64,000 nt of DNA from Euleptes europaea (GCF_029931775.1 NC_079312.1:58966333-59030332), one strand, 5' to 3'. Shown: positions 12,901 through 24,779, numbered from the stretch's first letter. Made by a program: numbers and translations. Notes: generated by a model not told the origin, from the letters alone.

Positions 12901-15900
12901 AGTCACAGGGATATGATTTAGTAGGCATTACAGAGACTTGGTGGGACGATTCCCATGACTGGAATGTAGTAGTGGATGGATATGAGTTGTTCAAGAAAAC
13001 TGAAAAGGTCAAAGAGGTGATGAAGCAACACAAAAAGCTAATGCGATCTTGGGGTGTATTAACAGAGGCATAACATCCAAATTGCAAGATGTCAGTTCCA
13101 CTGTACACTGCATTGGTCAGGCCGCACCTGGAGTATTGTGTGAAGTTCAAAAAGGATGTGGACAGAATTGAGTGGGTGCAGAGGAGAGCGATGAGGATGA
13201 TCAGGGGGCTGGAGACCAAGCCCTATGAGGAAAGGCTGAGGGTGTTGGGAATGTTTAGTCTGGAGAAGAGGAGGTTGAGGGAGAACATGATTGCTCTCAT
13301 TAAATATTTGAAAGACTGTCACTTAGAGGAGGGCAGAGAGCTGTTCCTGTTGGCAGCAGAGGATAGGACTCGCAATAATGGGCTTAAATTGTGGGCGGAA
13401 AGGTATTGGCTGGATATCAGGAAACATTTGTTTACAGTAAGAGTTGTTCGACAGTGGAATCAGCTACCTAGGGAGGGAGAGAGCTCCCCTCACTAGCAGT
13501 CTTTAAGCAGAGGCTGGACAAGCACTTGTCAGCGATGCTCTAGGCTGATCCTGCATTAAACAGGGGGTTGGACTAGATGGCCTATATGGCCCCTTCCAAC
13601 TCTATGATTCTACATACATTCAAATCACAGTGCTTCTTGCTGCGCAAGATGCCCAAACACAAAAGATCAGAGAGGAGAATTCAAGGCTGGAATGGAATCT
13701 GCTATGCATACAGACTTAAAAAGCTCACTCTTACAAACTGCCTAAGCCAAAGTTACACTGAATGCTGACATTCATATGCTACCTACGGAGGATGCCAAGT
13801 GAGTAAAACACTACCTCACTCCCAGTGAAACGGCAGCGAGGAAGAATGGGCACTGCGTCGTCCTTGTACTGATAGGGAACTTTGCCAAAGTGCTGGTTGG
13901 CAAGGTTTACTAGTTCTTTGTGACTAATACCTGGCAAAGAGAGCAAAAGGAGTTAACTCATCAGTACAGTGATATTCATTTCCAAAAGGCAGCAGTAAAT
14001 TTTTAAAAAGTTGTTTATCATGTTCCAGTATCTATATTAAAACATTGCTCTCCAATATATCTTTGGGGGAAGAGCAGTCCAGCACGTTGCATGTACTTAC
14101 AGGAAGGGTCATAGTCTCCCACCACCCACACAAAGTTACCAGTGGAAATGTATTCACCAAGACTGGTCCATCTGACACCACTGCCGACCACAAGCATGCT
14201 ACCTGTTCTTCCTACTTGATGCTAAGGCAACAAATCGAAACAGGCCTACCCGCTAGTTCAGTTCTACTCGCTAGCTTGCCTTACAAAACGAATAGGAAAA
14301 ACACTGAGAATATGGTCCAATTGTAACATAGGCCTTACCTATATAAATTCCAGGGTTTCTTAACCCATTGTCAAGCCCCATATATAAGGACCAGTGAAAC
14401 ACATTCTCAAGAAGGAGAAGAGGGGCATTAACATGACCATCATGGAACCTGTTTCCTTTCACTTTAAAAATTGGACTCTGCCACTCGCAGTGGACTGATC
14501 CTGCTTCAGAAAGTCTCACTGTCTGCCCTGTGATGGACTATGGATATGCAACTGCACAACGACAAGCTGCATCCAAGGAAGAGTCTCTGAAGGAAAAGGT
14601 GCTCCCCATGACTTATTCTATACCATTAAAACAGTACGAACCTAGGTGGGGGCCCAAGTTGTTATGATCAAGGCACAAAAACAAACAAAACAAAAACTAG
14701 TATCGGTACTAACCACCAGCAGCTGCCAGGACCATGCGAGGGGCTTTGAAGTGAGTCTCAATGTACTCTACTAAATTTGCACGAGACAAACTCCTACGGA
14801 AAATACAAAGACAATAACTTTAATCATCCGCAGTATGCAATTTAGATGACGCATATTGTGTGGAATGATGGTCAGTCTGAGGAAAGGCATCTAAAGCAGT
14901 GTCATTAATACATTCCTAAATTCTGCCTTCATCATAAAAAAAATCCACTGTCTATCCACCATTAATACAGCAGGTATTTAAATCCAAGCTGGAGATAAGT
15001 TTACTAAAAGCAGAAAAGAAGGCCGTGCCAATGCTGAAATCAAGGAAGAGAAGAAACAAAATGGGAAAAGAAAAGGGAAGAAACAAAAAGGGAAAATAAA
15101 TTTCATGCAAGGATCCCTATGAGTTTCGCACGTGACTCTGCCAGGGGCATCCCACCTGGAAGTTACGTTTATGTCAGTTTTGTGTGGTACGTGACTTTGA
15201 AATTATGTACCAACAGCTCAGTCTGAACATATTTAGCTTTGTTATATAAAAGAACCTCAACCACTTCACCTCTGGATAAGTCAAAGTCTTTGTATGGCTC
15301 CTGTAAAATAGTTTTATCAAGCTCAGTTTGTATTTTTAAAGAAATTGTCTACTTTTGGTTTTGCCTTTGGTTTTAATTTTCTGTAATAAATTTAAAAGAA
15401 ACACCTTTCAAAAGTATTTTGTGTATGTTGTTGTAGATTCCCCTGATGAAGCTGCATGAATAACACATAGGGATCCTCGAGTGAAACAGAAGTTCTTTCC
15501 CCTCTGCACCATCTTTTCTTCTTCTCTTTTTTGGCTGAAAGACTGAGCCACAAATCAGGCAATCCCTGTTTCAAAACTAACCGCACGCCATATTAGCAAT
15601 AATTAGCAAATGTGTTTTGCTTAAAGCTAAGAGACATTGATTCAAACCCCATTAGCCATGGTCTTAAAGGGGGTAATGTTAGACATGCCATTATTTCTCA
15701 CTCTCAATCCCTACACCAGCATGGTGTGATTAGAATGTCAGATAAGAACTGGAGATCTCTAGGCTCAAAACCCCACTCACCTGTGAAGTTCACTAGGTGA
15801 CTTAATATACTCCCTCAGCATAACCTACTTCACCTTAATGCTGAATCATGCAGTCAAACCTGAGCTTCCTGGAACCTTACTGCAATGTAGTCACTAGATC

Positions 15901-18900
15901 TGAAAAGGATTTGCCAACATTAATAATGCCCTGGTCACCTACATTACCCTCATGACCTGGATTGCAGTCAGTACTCCTTTAATACTGTGGTTAGGCTTCT
16001 GTATACAGCAGACTAAGCAAAACAGTCCTATAAGAGGTATGGTAACATCGGTTCTAAAGGGGATGTTTTTATCATATTTCCTTCCTATGAGTGATGTATA
16101 AGGCAGCCACCACCACCTGAGTGCCTCTGTTAGTTCTCCTGTGGTGAAGCAACCCAGGAAACCTTTCAGGTCACCCCTCAATGTTGAGGCCTCCACCTTG
16201 AAAAACTGCAGCCGCCTTATCTGGCTGAGGAATGGAGCCCCACAGCTCCTCACAAGGCTCCATTCCTCAGCCATAGAGATCTTTTTGAGATCTCTCATGC
16301 ATCTGGGCTGATCGAACTGCAGAGATGCTATCCAGCCCCCCTCCCCCGTTTTATAAAAAGAAATTACACTCAGGATGAAAAGTGCTGGAAAATAACTTCA
16401 TAGGAGGCATGACTTGCATCTTATTCTTCATTTAATTTGCTTGTAACTAGCTCTGTAGGACATAACCTGACATGGCACAGGAAGTGTGCTTCACAAGCAG
16501 GAAACATTTATACGAGAGACTTACTTTGCATTCTTTGTTGTTCCTTCAACTGTCCGACTCAAAGCAGTGCCTTGGTAAGCTGTGGCATGAAGGTAATCAA
16601 AGACAACATCGGACAAGCTGCCATCAATTTCTTTCATCTCCTGAAGGATGACATTCCGCTCCTTCTCAATCTGGGAATCCTCAAGGCTGCAATTCTGTAT
16701 TGCATCAGCCAGAATCTCGACAGCTGAAAGACACATAAAAGTATTTTCTCTATGACACTTGCACAGCTTGCAGTGTAAAGCTTTTGTGGTGTCCTAGTGA
16801 CAATGCAGCCAACTCCCCTCTTGCCGCTACAGAGCGGTAAAGAAACCTAATATCACCTCTAGCCTTCATTCCTATATCTCTACTGGCTCCATAATTCCTT
16901 TCTCGCAGTTCTCCTCTATTTTTGTTTTCCTTTCCCAATTTCAATCTTATGTTCGAGTATCTTGCATGAGAAAAAAGTGTCTAGTGCTGGAGGAACATGA
17001 TCCACAACGAAGCACCATTTCTGCTAAGGAGAGCACCGTACAAGCAGAAGGAACCCAAAGGACCCAAGCCTTTGTAAGCGATATTTCTATTGCAACTGGA
17101 ATTTGATGGCACAAGAGCCACAGGCAGCCAGCACTGGGATCTTTGCAAGGAGGGAACACGATAGGAAAAGATGACTTCTCTCAGAAAGATGCAAACTCCA
17201 GTCTGCTGAAAGAATGGCTGAATCATACAACAAAATGTCTGACAAGACAGCACAATTTAACATTGGTTGACATGCGCAGGGCTTTTCCACATGGGTTTCC
17301 CCCCGTTGGTTCTGGTGCTGTACTACTTCTGTTTATCCCCTGATTTCCACATGCATTTTTATGTCTTTAGCTTTCACTTCAGGTATTTTGTTCCCCCCCC
17401 CTGTTTTGTTTCCAGTTCGAGACCACTTTCACCACGTTTTTCTGGAAGCTGACATTAAGTCTGTTTTTCCCTCGTGTGTTGGGTTGTTGTTTTTGTTTTT
17501 TAACAAGTAAGTCTCTAGCCCCTACCCTTGCGGAGATATAAGGAAAACAGCATATCTCTGTGAAGGACATTTCTAAACAGTGAAAGCTGGGAATTCAGAG
17601 AACCAGCTAAGCCTATTGTTACAACGCTCCAGCAATATATCAATATTTTAGTGCCCTTTAAAAAAAAGGGGGGTGCTGTAACACCATGATGATATCGTTG
17701 ATTACAACAGCACCCTTCCTTGAAAATTTTCATTATTGAAGACATGTGAGGAAGCTCATAAACTTACTCCACAACTATGAAAATGCAAAGGGAAGGCAGA
17801 CATGCAGAAGAACCGTGCCCATAACAATTCCAACGCTTGTGGATCAACTCCCAAGAAAATCAGGAATAAATTGAGCAGGTGGAAAAGCCCACAGGGATTA
17901 TATGAACCCAGTTTGGGCCATCTGAAAGCAACTGTTCTTGCCAGCAATGTGGAAAACTATTGTCTAGCACACGGCAGCAGTCTTTTGAAAACATGAGGCA
18001 GATGAATCCAAGAACTAACCAAGTGGAAAATTGTTTCTTGCTAGTAACTAAGTTTGGCTTAAATTAAGCCATCATTGCATATGGAAGAACAATTAGAATT
18101 AAAATAATTCTGCAAACCACCTACCCCATGAAGTCAAGTTAAACATACATGCAAATGAAGCAATCTCACTCCAAGAAACACAGCTCAATGACACTACCTT
18201 TGGGCAAGTCTTTGGACAAAGCTTTCATGAAGAAGGCTGTCTGCTCACGAGAGGTATAGCTATTGAGATGTGCACCCATGCTCTCCACTTCTTTTTCAAA
18301 GGCCGTGCCAGGGCGTTTCTTTGTGCCCTAAAGAGATACCAAGAGTCAAACAGGCAGGTAAATAGGTTGATGGTGCTTGCCTGTGGATCACTGAAAGCTA
18401 TGTTTGTGTGTGTGCGCGTTTGTGTGGCCTGGCATTCTCCTTAGTCCACTGGGCAGGATATAAACTCAAGGAAATAGTTCAGATGTTTAGCTATCCTGTT
18501 TCCACAAAATACTGGGACATATTCTGTGTATAATTTAAAAAATCGATACCCATTAAAAAAATTGTCTCTTTGAAGGTCTTAAGATCAGTTTGAGGTCTCA
18601 CTCTGATGCGACCGATCAGAACTATCAGCATGGTTTTGTATATAAAAAAGACACTCAAAAAACAAAACTTATGCTTCTTAAATATACAGTGTTATGCGGT
18701 CCATCAGGACAAGGTACGTTCTGTTTCCATGAGGTGCATACCCCTGGGGGAGGAGCCTCTGACCTCAGTGGGATGGGCCTTGTACCAAAGAAACCTTTAG
18801 CGAATGTAATGGTAGGATACAACCCCCTTCAGTAAATGGTCCAAACAGCCTAAAAGCTTATGCTGAGGATCTTTTGAGAAGCTTCTTATCCTCAAATGAA

Positions 18901-21900
18901 GATATAATTTTTTAAAATCAAAAGTGGAGCTATGTTAGTTTACAGCAGTGAAGACAAAAGATTTCTATGCCACCTTATGGATGAACTACAGCATGGCATA
19001 AACTTTTTATGGGCCACAGCCCACTTTTTCAGCTGTATGGAGTGTCAGATTATACACAGAGATTACAACCACCCATATAATCAGCTCTTGTGTCAATTAC
19101 CACAGAAACAAAGACAGCTTGTCACCTCACCTTGAATGCCAGGTGTTCCACAAAATTGCCAACTCCGTTGTTCTTTTCATTTTCACAACGGCTTCCTATA
19201 TCAAGCCACACCCCAACCTGACATAAATGAAGACTGATTAGGATATTAAACAACAGACCAGCTTTAGAGGAAATTGCACGCCATTAAGAAATCAAGAACT
19301 GACAGTGCTTCTGCTGCATGCAGAATTACAATTACAGCTCTAAGTCCCTTTTTCACCATGTGTTGTGCAATTTACGGTAGCACTTTTCTTAATCTGGACA
19401 GACAGGTGCAAACTATGGGTGGGATCTTGACAACTTTTCAGCTGATGTAAAAGTTGAAGGATGCCCTTCAACTATCAAAAATGCGACTATACTAACATCT
19501 GCATAGACAAGTCATGTGGAATGGGGGCTGTAGTGAGGAGGGGAATTGGGCAGGATTGAATGAAAAAATCCAGTAGCATCCAATTCCATGACGGTAACTG
19601 AGGAAGCACACAATGTCTACTGCTTATCTAAGGCACATTTGGCAACAGTTCAGGCTTGAGCTAACTCAGTGGCTGTCCCCTGCTGCTGGAACAGAGTCTA
19701 AGAAAATTTATTCCAGAGAGCTTTTGGAGCAGCCTAAGCAAAGGGGGAACACTCTGCTGGTGGGGGCAGAAGACGTCTTTAGATTGGTTTTTAATCTTTT
19801 TAAATTCTTTTCAGTGTATCAATTTGTTTTTATACTGCTGTCACCCACACTGGGTCCTGAGATGCTCAGGAGAAAGGCAGGCATATAAATAGTCATTATC
19901 TTTGTTCAAAATCTAAGTATTGTTCCATACACCATTGAATTTTGGTCTCAACGTTAACAGATTATAACCCTAAACTCAATTGCAAAGGAATAAATCCCCC
20001 TGAACCCCAAGGCCACCCAGAAAACTTCCATGGCAGAGCGGGGATTCAGGCCTGTGCCCCCTAAATCCTATACCAAACTACTCCACATCAGACTTGCTTA
20101 AACAAAATATAGAAAGACATCCACAAGAAAGTACTGAATTGTTGGAAGTATGCAGTTGTAAAAATGCATGCTCTGATACAATTGGTAATCTGTTACTTTA
20201 AGTCCAAGTCTCCCCAAGCCTATAATGCACCTAACAAAGGAAAAACAGTAATGGTAGGCAAGCTATGTTTCAGGAAAATCTGTGTACCATTACTGGCCTT
20301 CTCATTAAGGAATTCCTGATAGATTTCTGAGGAATCTCAGTTCCCCGTCCCTAATCCAGTTTGAAAACCTTTACCACCAATCTTTATTAATACGTGAAGG
20401 GCATAGGCATATTCTCAGTTGTGAACTACTTTTTTTAAAGTAACATCTGAGCATTTTTAAAACAATAAAAGCAACCATTTAGTGTCAGTTAAATTGCTCA
20501 TTTATTGTGGTTTCTATGCTCTAGCATTTTTGCCCTGTTTTTAAAATGCTACTTTCTGTCATGAAATGTAGGAATAAGGAAAGCTAAACTTACTGTACAT
20601 GTAGGTTGGTTTGACTGTTCAGAAGCTACCCGAAGGCCATTGTCTAGAGTGGTGATCTGTGTCTCAGGGAGACTATGCAGCACCTGGGCATAGGATGCAG
20701 TGCTTCCTCTTCTTGTCAAACTCCACAAGGCTGGCTAAAGAGATGTTTACTGTCAAACCACAATTCATGGAACAATGTGAAATTAATGATATACACAGAA
20801 AAAGTCACATAATGGCGTTAGAGATAGATGGTAAAGCTTTAACAGAAAGAACTCACGAAATGAACACTACCTGATAGACTATAATTTAGACACCATGTAA
20901 ATATTTGGAAACTAATCTCCAAAATAAGAAAAAATACATAAATATTCCAGCTCAGCTAATTGGATATACACATATGTTTTACACATACTGCTGTCAAACA
21001 CAACAAAAAGCTCCAAAACACAACAACTCGCAGACTGCTTCAGGCAAATACTGGACACTCACAACCAAGACAATAAGAGTTTATGTTTCTCATGCAGCTT
21101 CATACATACTAAACTGAACAACTTTAGTTGAGGTTAGAAAGCAGCAGCTTCAGAAGTAGAAACCAGAAAATGGCCCAACTGTTTTGCTAAGACAAGCAAA
21201 GCACCTTTCACTAGATTTTAACTGGATTTAAATTGTTTAAACAGGATTGTAGGCATTGGTGAACACTGACACGTCTTTCCAAATTGCTGACTCCCATATT
21301 ATGCAAGAAAACAATTAAGAGTAGCCAAAGCACTGAATCTATCCTTTGCAGACTCTTCCAAGTTTGACATCACCAACTTCCTATACTCAAGCACTTCATG
21401 AAAAAAAGCACTAAAAGTCCATTCAGAGGATGCTGAAAGTGGACTACAACATGAACTAGGCAAAGATGGCTTGAGTTTGGATACATAGTAAAGGAGTTAT
21501 AGAAGTGCTTCACCACAGAGCCCTGCATCCGGAGTTTTCAGCTCAGCCTATTATTTTACCACACCTCAACAGCTTCCAAGATCAAAAGCTTCTGCTTTAT
21601 TCTGGCAGGGTACCTGTGCTTTAACAGTACCAAAAAAAACAAACGAACAAAAAAAAAACCCACAGGCAAAAATTCAGTGGATGTTGCTTTCTCCATCATT
21701 GCAACTTCATTCAAGAAAAGTTGCACCTGCTGAATTTCTACCTATCACAGCTGTAAGGAACACAGGAACCCAAACAGAAAGAGATGGTAACTCTGGATCA
21801 GAGCAGAAAATTTTCAATTTACAGTGAAACATTAGGAGCTAGCCATATAATCACATCATCACATACTTAAATTCAGTTCATGCTTCTGCCTAGTTTCATT

Positions 21901-22809
21901 GACCTGGAAATCAAAATTAAATGTGCACAAGGCACCAATTTATTCTGCAGCACTCACAATCAGGAGAGGCTTATAAGGTGGCATTTTTGTTTGCCCTTCT
22001 TACTGTTCAAGGGCTAATGGTAAAACTAAGCATGCACAGTCTGGTACAGTACCAGAATGAGGCTTAGCTATGTTGCAGAAACACTTTTTTTGAACTAAGG
22101 TCTCAGAATACCATCAAGGGAAATACAAAAAGTACTTAATTTTAAAGAGAAAGTGCTACTAGGGATCAGACTTACAATGGGAGCCCTGCTCTAAAATTCT
22201 CCGTGAGTGGGAACAGGCTGCAGTCACTCAACAGCAGAGGGACTTGAACACGCAAATATGCACTCTCTCACATCCGTTGCTTTAAAGAAAAGGGCCACAT
22301 GAAGCTGCCTTATACTGAATCAGACCCTTAGTCAGTATTGTCTACTCAGACCAGCAGCGGCTTTCCAGGGTCCCAGGCAGAGGTCTTTAACTACTCGCCT
22401 AGTCCCTTGAACTGGAGATGCCGGGGATTGAACCTGGGACCTTCTGCATGCCAAGCAGATGCTCTACCCCTGAGCCACAGCCCCTCCACAATCCAAAATG
22501 GGAGGGGCGAGGGGAAAAGACCAAGGGTACTTTGGTCAGCCACGATTCCTGTACTTAAACCAGAACGATTGTAGGCTTGGAGCGAGAGAGAGGCGGCTGC
22601 AGCTGGGCCCGGCCTTGTTCCCCTTGACCTTCACAGGCCCCGAAGGCGGCTCAGCGAGGCTCCTCCTTGCCCTTTGCTGCTGCTCTCGCGCGACCCCCTT
22701 CCTGGCTCAGGCAGCCGGCCAAGCAACCACTCACCGGCGACCGAGAGCCCCGCAGAAGAGCCCGGCTGGCAACGCAACCCGCCGCCCGGCAGACAGAGGA
22801 CGCCGCCAT
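5333..22809 (-). CDS. UQCRC1: Cytochrome b-c1 complex subunit 1, mitochondrial (13 coding exons)
   Basis: This gene encodes core protein 1 of respiratory complex III, a matrix-facing structural subunit of the M16 peptidase fold at the inner mitochondrial membrane. Coding exons in transcript order are 22735-22809, 20594-20734, 19131-19217, 18198-18327, 16525-16723, 14714-14793, 13815-13930, 10909-11052, 9384-9541, 7849-7934, 6595-6683, 6273-6348 and 5333-5397. All have AG acceptors and GT donors, their phases match, and they total 1446 nt, giving 481 residues (human has 480). Diagnostic stretches are [14 protein letters not shown] in exon 5, [14 protein letters not shown] in exon 8, [20 protein letters not shown] in exon 9 and the end [21 protein letters not shown] minus its last residues. 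The N-terminus ([10 protein letters not shown], Arg-rich, no acids) is a mitochondrial presequence, probably cleaved near residues 35-37. The ancestral HxxEH zinc site reads NFVEH at residues 93-97, so peptidase activity is unlikely. The paralog PMPCB was excluded because it keeps HFLEH and differs in exon 5. Confidence 0.97.
9909..9964 (+). repeat. (TG)n microsatellite
   Basis: This is an uninterrupted run of about 28 TG units in UQCRC1 intron 8. It abuts the tail of a 5S-type SINE, whose tails are TG-rich, so the microsatellite probably grew from the SINE tail. Confidence 0.95.
9965..10145 (-). repeat. 5S rRNA-derived SINE
   Basis: Read on the minus strand, this copy starts with a 5S-like head (GATCTAGTCAGCTCTTGAAAGCTAAACAGGGT..., interrupted matches to 5S rRNA), followed by GGAGACCACCAAGGATACC and the AAGTCAGCTGTGACTTGG tail. 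It lies in UQCRC1 intron 8. Confidence 0.75.
11390..13612 (+). mobile_element. CR1 LINE, 5' region and both ORFs represented but internally deleted
   Basis: This element is antisense in UQCRC1 intron 7. About 370 nt of likely 5' UTR is followed by ORF1 pieces. At 11759-11971 there is a Cys-containing segment ([11 protein letters not shown]) with a coiled-coil stretch ([19 protein letters not shown]). At 12222-12731 there is an SGNH-esterase-like part with [16 protein letters not shown] and [12 protein letters not shown]2 begins at about 12807 with endonuclease sequence (NAQSLSNK..., [13 protein letters not shown]) and jumps near 13000 to the reverse-transcriptase C-terminus ([35 protein letters not shown]). 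Most of the endonuclease and polymerase is therefore missing. The end carries the CR1-type CTATGATTCTA. Several in-frame stops show it is dead. Confidence 0.9.
16223..16296. repeat. Two adjacent perfect hairpins in UQCRC1 intron 4
   Basis: Arms of 17 bp (GGCTGAGGAATGGAGCC at 16223-16239 and its exact complement at 16256-16272) enclose a 16-nt loop. They are followed directly by a smaller palindrome (AGAGATCT ... AGATCTCT) at about 16275-16295. No known RNA or transposon family was recognised. Confidence 0.8.
22270..22492 (-). repeat. tRNA-Ala-derived SINE
   Basis: On the minus strand the head reads GGGGCTGTGGCTCAGGGGTAGAGC..., matching tRNA-Ala with box A, and GGTTCAATCCCC as box B. The shared body then ends with TCAGTATAAGGCAGCTTCATGTGG. 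It is the same family as the copy at 42.58 kb and lies in intron 1 of UQCRC1. Confidence 0.85.
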
Positions 22810-22812
22810 CTT
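22802..22812 (-). promoter_or_regulatory. YY1 site overlapping the UQCRC1 start codon
   Basis: On the minus strand the bases read AAGATGGCGGC, an exact match to the extended YY1 consensus, and the ATG inside it is the UQCRC1 initiator. YY1 sites just downstream of the transcription start are a known feature of TATA-less housekeeping promoters and often include the start codon. Confidence 0.7.
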
Positions 22813-23170
22813 GCCCCCAACGGCTCGCTAGGCGGAGGAAAAGAGCGGCGCATGCGCAGGAGCAAACACCGCCCCTCAGAAGAAGCCGCGCCGGCTGCGC
22901 GCCGGGAAAATGTTTCCCTACCCGGTGGGCGGGGCCACACTTCCCATAGAGATGAATTACAGAGCGGTCGCCGTGCTTTGGACCACAGAGCCTTGAATCA
23001 CGAGGGGTCTTGGAACTCTACATTCCAGAGCCGTAGAGGGAAGCGAGCAGCAGTGAGCCCTGGACGGGTCTGAAAACCTGATGCCGCGATGAACCCGAGT
23101 CTTCAAAACGCCCCCACCGCTGTTATTATTTCCGGGGAGACGGAAAAGGCGAAGAATGACGCCATCCTGA

Positions 23171-23220
23171 ACTTCCGGTGAAAACGCTATGTGCTGTGAA
23201 CCGGAAGTCAGCGCGGGAAA
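23171..23220. promoter_or_regulatory. Inverted ETS/GABP pair with E2F-like site
   Basis: ACTTCCGGT at 23171-23179 and its mirror ACCGGAAGT at 23200-23208 form a nearly symmetric pair of ETS (GABP/NRF-2) motifs about 20 bp apart. An E2F-like GCGCGGGAAA follows at 23211-23220. Tandem ETS sites are a hallmark of nuclear respiratory-gene promoters. Binding is inferred from motif matches only. Confidence 0.6.
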
Positions 23221-23279
23221 CTGTTCAGTTGTAGGCAGCGAATGGCGGCTGGGGTCGTTTTCTACCTGTACGGAGTTCT

Positions 23280-23735
23280 CCCTGTCACAGGCCTACAAAA
23301 AAGTATCTTTCTCTCTCTGCATTCATCCCCCACTTTATCTCTCCAACCAACGTCACTACTACCCTTTGGGAACAAACCCCTGAAAAGCTTTGGATTTCAC
23401 ACATTAACAGGATACAATGGTTCCATATTAACATACCACACCCTCATTAGCACATTATCTTGATACTTACAGGACAATGATTAGCACATTACCTTTGTTA
23501 CTTTTTGCAGGACAATGATTCAACTCAAACCCAACCCCTTTCTGAATATATATTACTCTTCCTACACACTTGACACAGAGACACTCTCCTTCAGTGTTAC
23601 TCCTCTGAAGATGCCTGCCACAGCTGCTGGCGAAACATCAGGAAAGAAAATACCAAGACCACTCACACAGCCCGGATAACCTACGAGAACCAGTGAACTC
23701 TGACCGTGAAAGCCTTCGACAATACCCTGAAAATC
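23280..23735 (+). mobile_element. Penelope-like retroelement tail with hammerhead-like motif
   Basis: This block contains the abundant squamate string GATGCCTGCCACAGCTGCTGG, then CGAAACATCAGGAAAGAAAA, CACACAGCCCGGATAACCTA and GTGAAAGCCTTCGACAATAC at 23606-23735. The order CTGAAGA - GCC...GGC - GAAAC resembles a hammerhead ribozyme core, which Penelope-like elements are known to carry. Family assignment is from memory of squamate repeats and is not certain. It starts directly beside the UQCRC1 promoter. Confidence 0.55.
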
Positions 23736-23959
23736 TGTTTACTAGTCGAAAAAATGGGGATGGGCATGTGGTCCACAAGCAGCGACCTGCTTCAATCCAC
23801 TCTCTGGGGAAAAGTCTTTATCCATAGTCTTCAGCTTTCTGAGTATTTGCATCTCCTTCAGTGTTTCACAGATAAAAAGAGAGATAGGTAAAGAGAATTT
23901 ACCTATTCTCACATTTTTACAATTGTAGAAATAAGAAAATCACAAATACAAGTTTGAAA

Positions 23960-24305
23960 TTTACAAAAATAAACAGTCTGATGGCACCTTATAGACTAAC
24001 AAAATTTTATCACAGTGTACATTTTGTGGGCTAGAACCTACTTAAAAGGATGCAAAGTGTTTCAATTATGCTGGAATTAAATGTGTTAAACTTTAAGGTA
24101 TCACAAGACTCCTGTTCATTTTTGTTGCAACAGACTAAAATAGCTATCTTTCTAGAACTGTAAATTACAAGTATTCTCACACACTGCCTGAATTCCACCT
24201 CTACCCATACAGCATTGCTGAAGACTATCCAGTAGCACCTTAAATATTAACAAAATTTCTGGCAGGGTATGAGCGTTTGTGAGCCACAGCTCACTTCTTC
24301 AGATA
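23960..24305 (-). repeat. Short retroelement tails of the 'gtgctactggactc' type (two copies)
   Basis: Both 23960-24140 and 24220-24305 carry GCACCTTA...ACTAACAAAATT and a GGTATGAGC or GGGCTAGAACC segment. The second ends in GAGCCACAGCTCACTTCTTCAG, whose reverse complement reads CTGAAGAAGTGAGCTGTGGCTCAC, again a CTGAAGA plus stem arrangement. The family is not named with certainty; an insertion of the same type with target duplication lies at 40.1 kb. Confidence 0.55.
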
Positions 24306-24779
24306 ATTCTTGCCTGGATGTCTCCCTGCCTACCATCCTGCTCCAGGCATGGCGGAAGCCTCCACCGCCATGCCAGCCCTTTTGTCCACCCTGCCTGGAT
24401 GCAATCACCTTTTGTCACCTATCTGGGAAGCCTTAACTCAGTCAGAGCCAGGAAATCCATAGATTCTCATCCTGGACTCACCCTGCATTCCTGGACCTTA
24501 TTTCTTTGAAATTCTTGTGTGCTGGCTCCTATAACTATTGCTGCTCTGCCAGCCAAAACTGTGTAGTCTCTTCCTCTCCACCCAAACAGAGGTGGAGAAC
24601 TGCCAACTCCAGTTCTCTTTCTCTGGGGCATTCACTTGTCACACAGGAGCACCCCCCCCCCCCACTGCCTTTATTTTTTCCTTAGGATCTTTGGAAGTTC
24701 TGCCTAAAGCCTGTGGATCATTGAAACAGGCAGCGTACTGGAAGTTAAGGTGATTTTTCTATCCTGGGACTTGCAGTTT

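Larger units (their letters stand above)
22600..23245 (-). promoter_or_regulatory. UQCRC1: UQCRC1 CpG-rich promoter region
   Basis: This is a GC- and CpG-rich block surrounding UQCRC1 exon 1 in an otherwise AT-rich neighbourhood. There is no TATA box near the start. A YY1-type site overlaps the start codon, and an inverted pair of ETS sites plus an E2F-like site lie 360-410 bp upstream. This is the usual makeup of a nuclear gene for a respiratory subunit (NRF-2/GABP and YY1 control). The block contains an ATG in YY1-like context on the plus strand at 23242, so it may be bidirectional. Confidence 0.75.

Noticed and set aside
12184-13219. Minus-strand frames of 97-169 codons
   Set aside because: They are antisense shadows of the CR1 ORF1 and ORF2 remains.
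22498-23073. 191-codon plus-strand frame across the UQCRC1 promoter
   Set aside because: Arg/Pro/Gly-rich product of a CpG-rich region, opposite to exon 1; no support as a gene.
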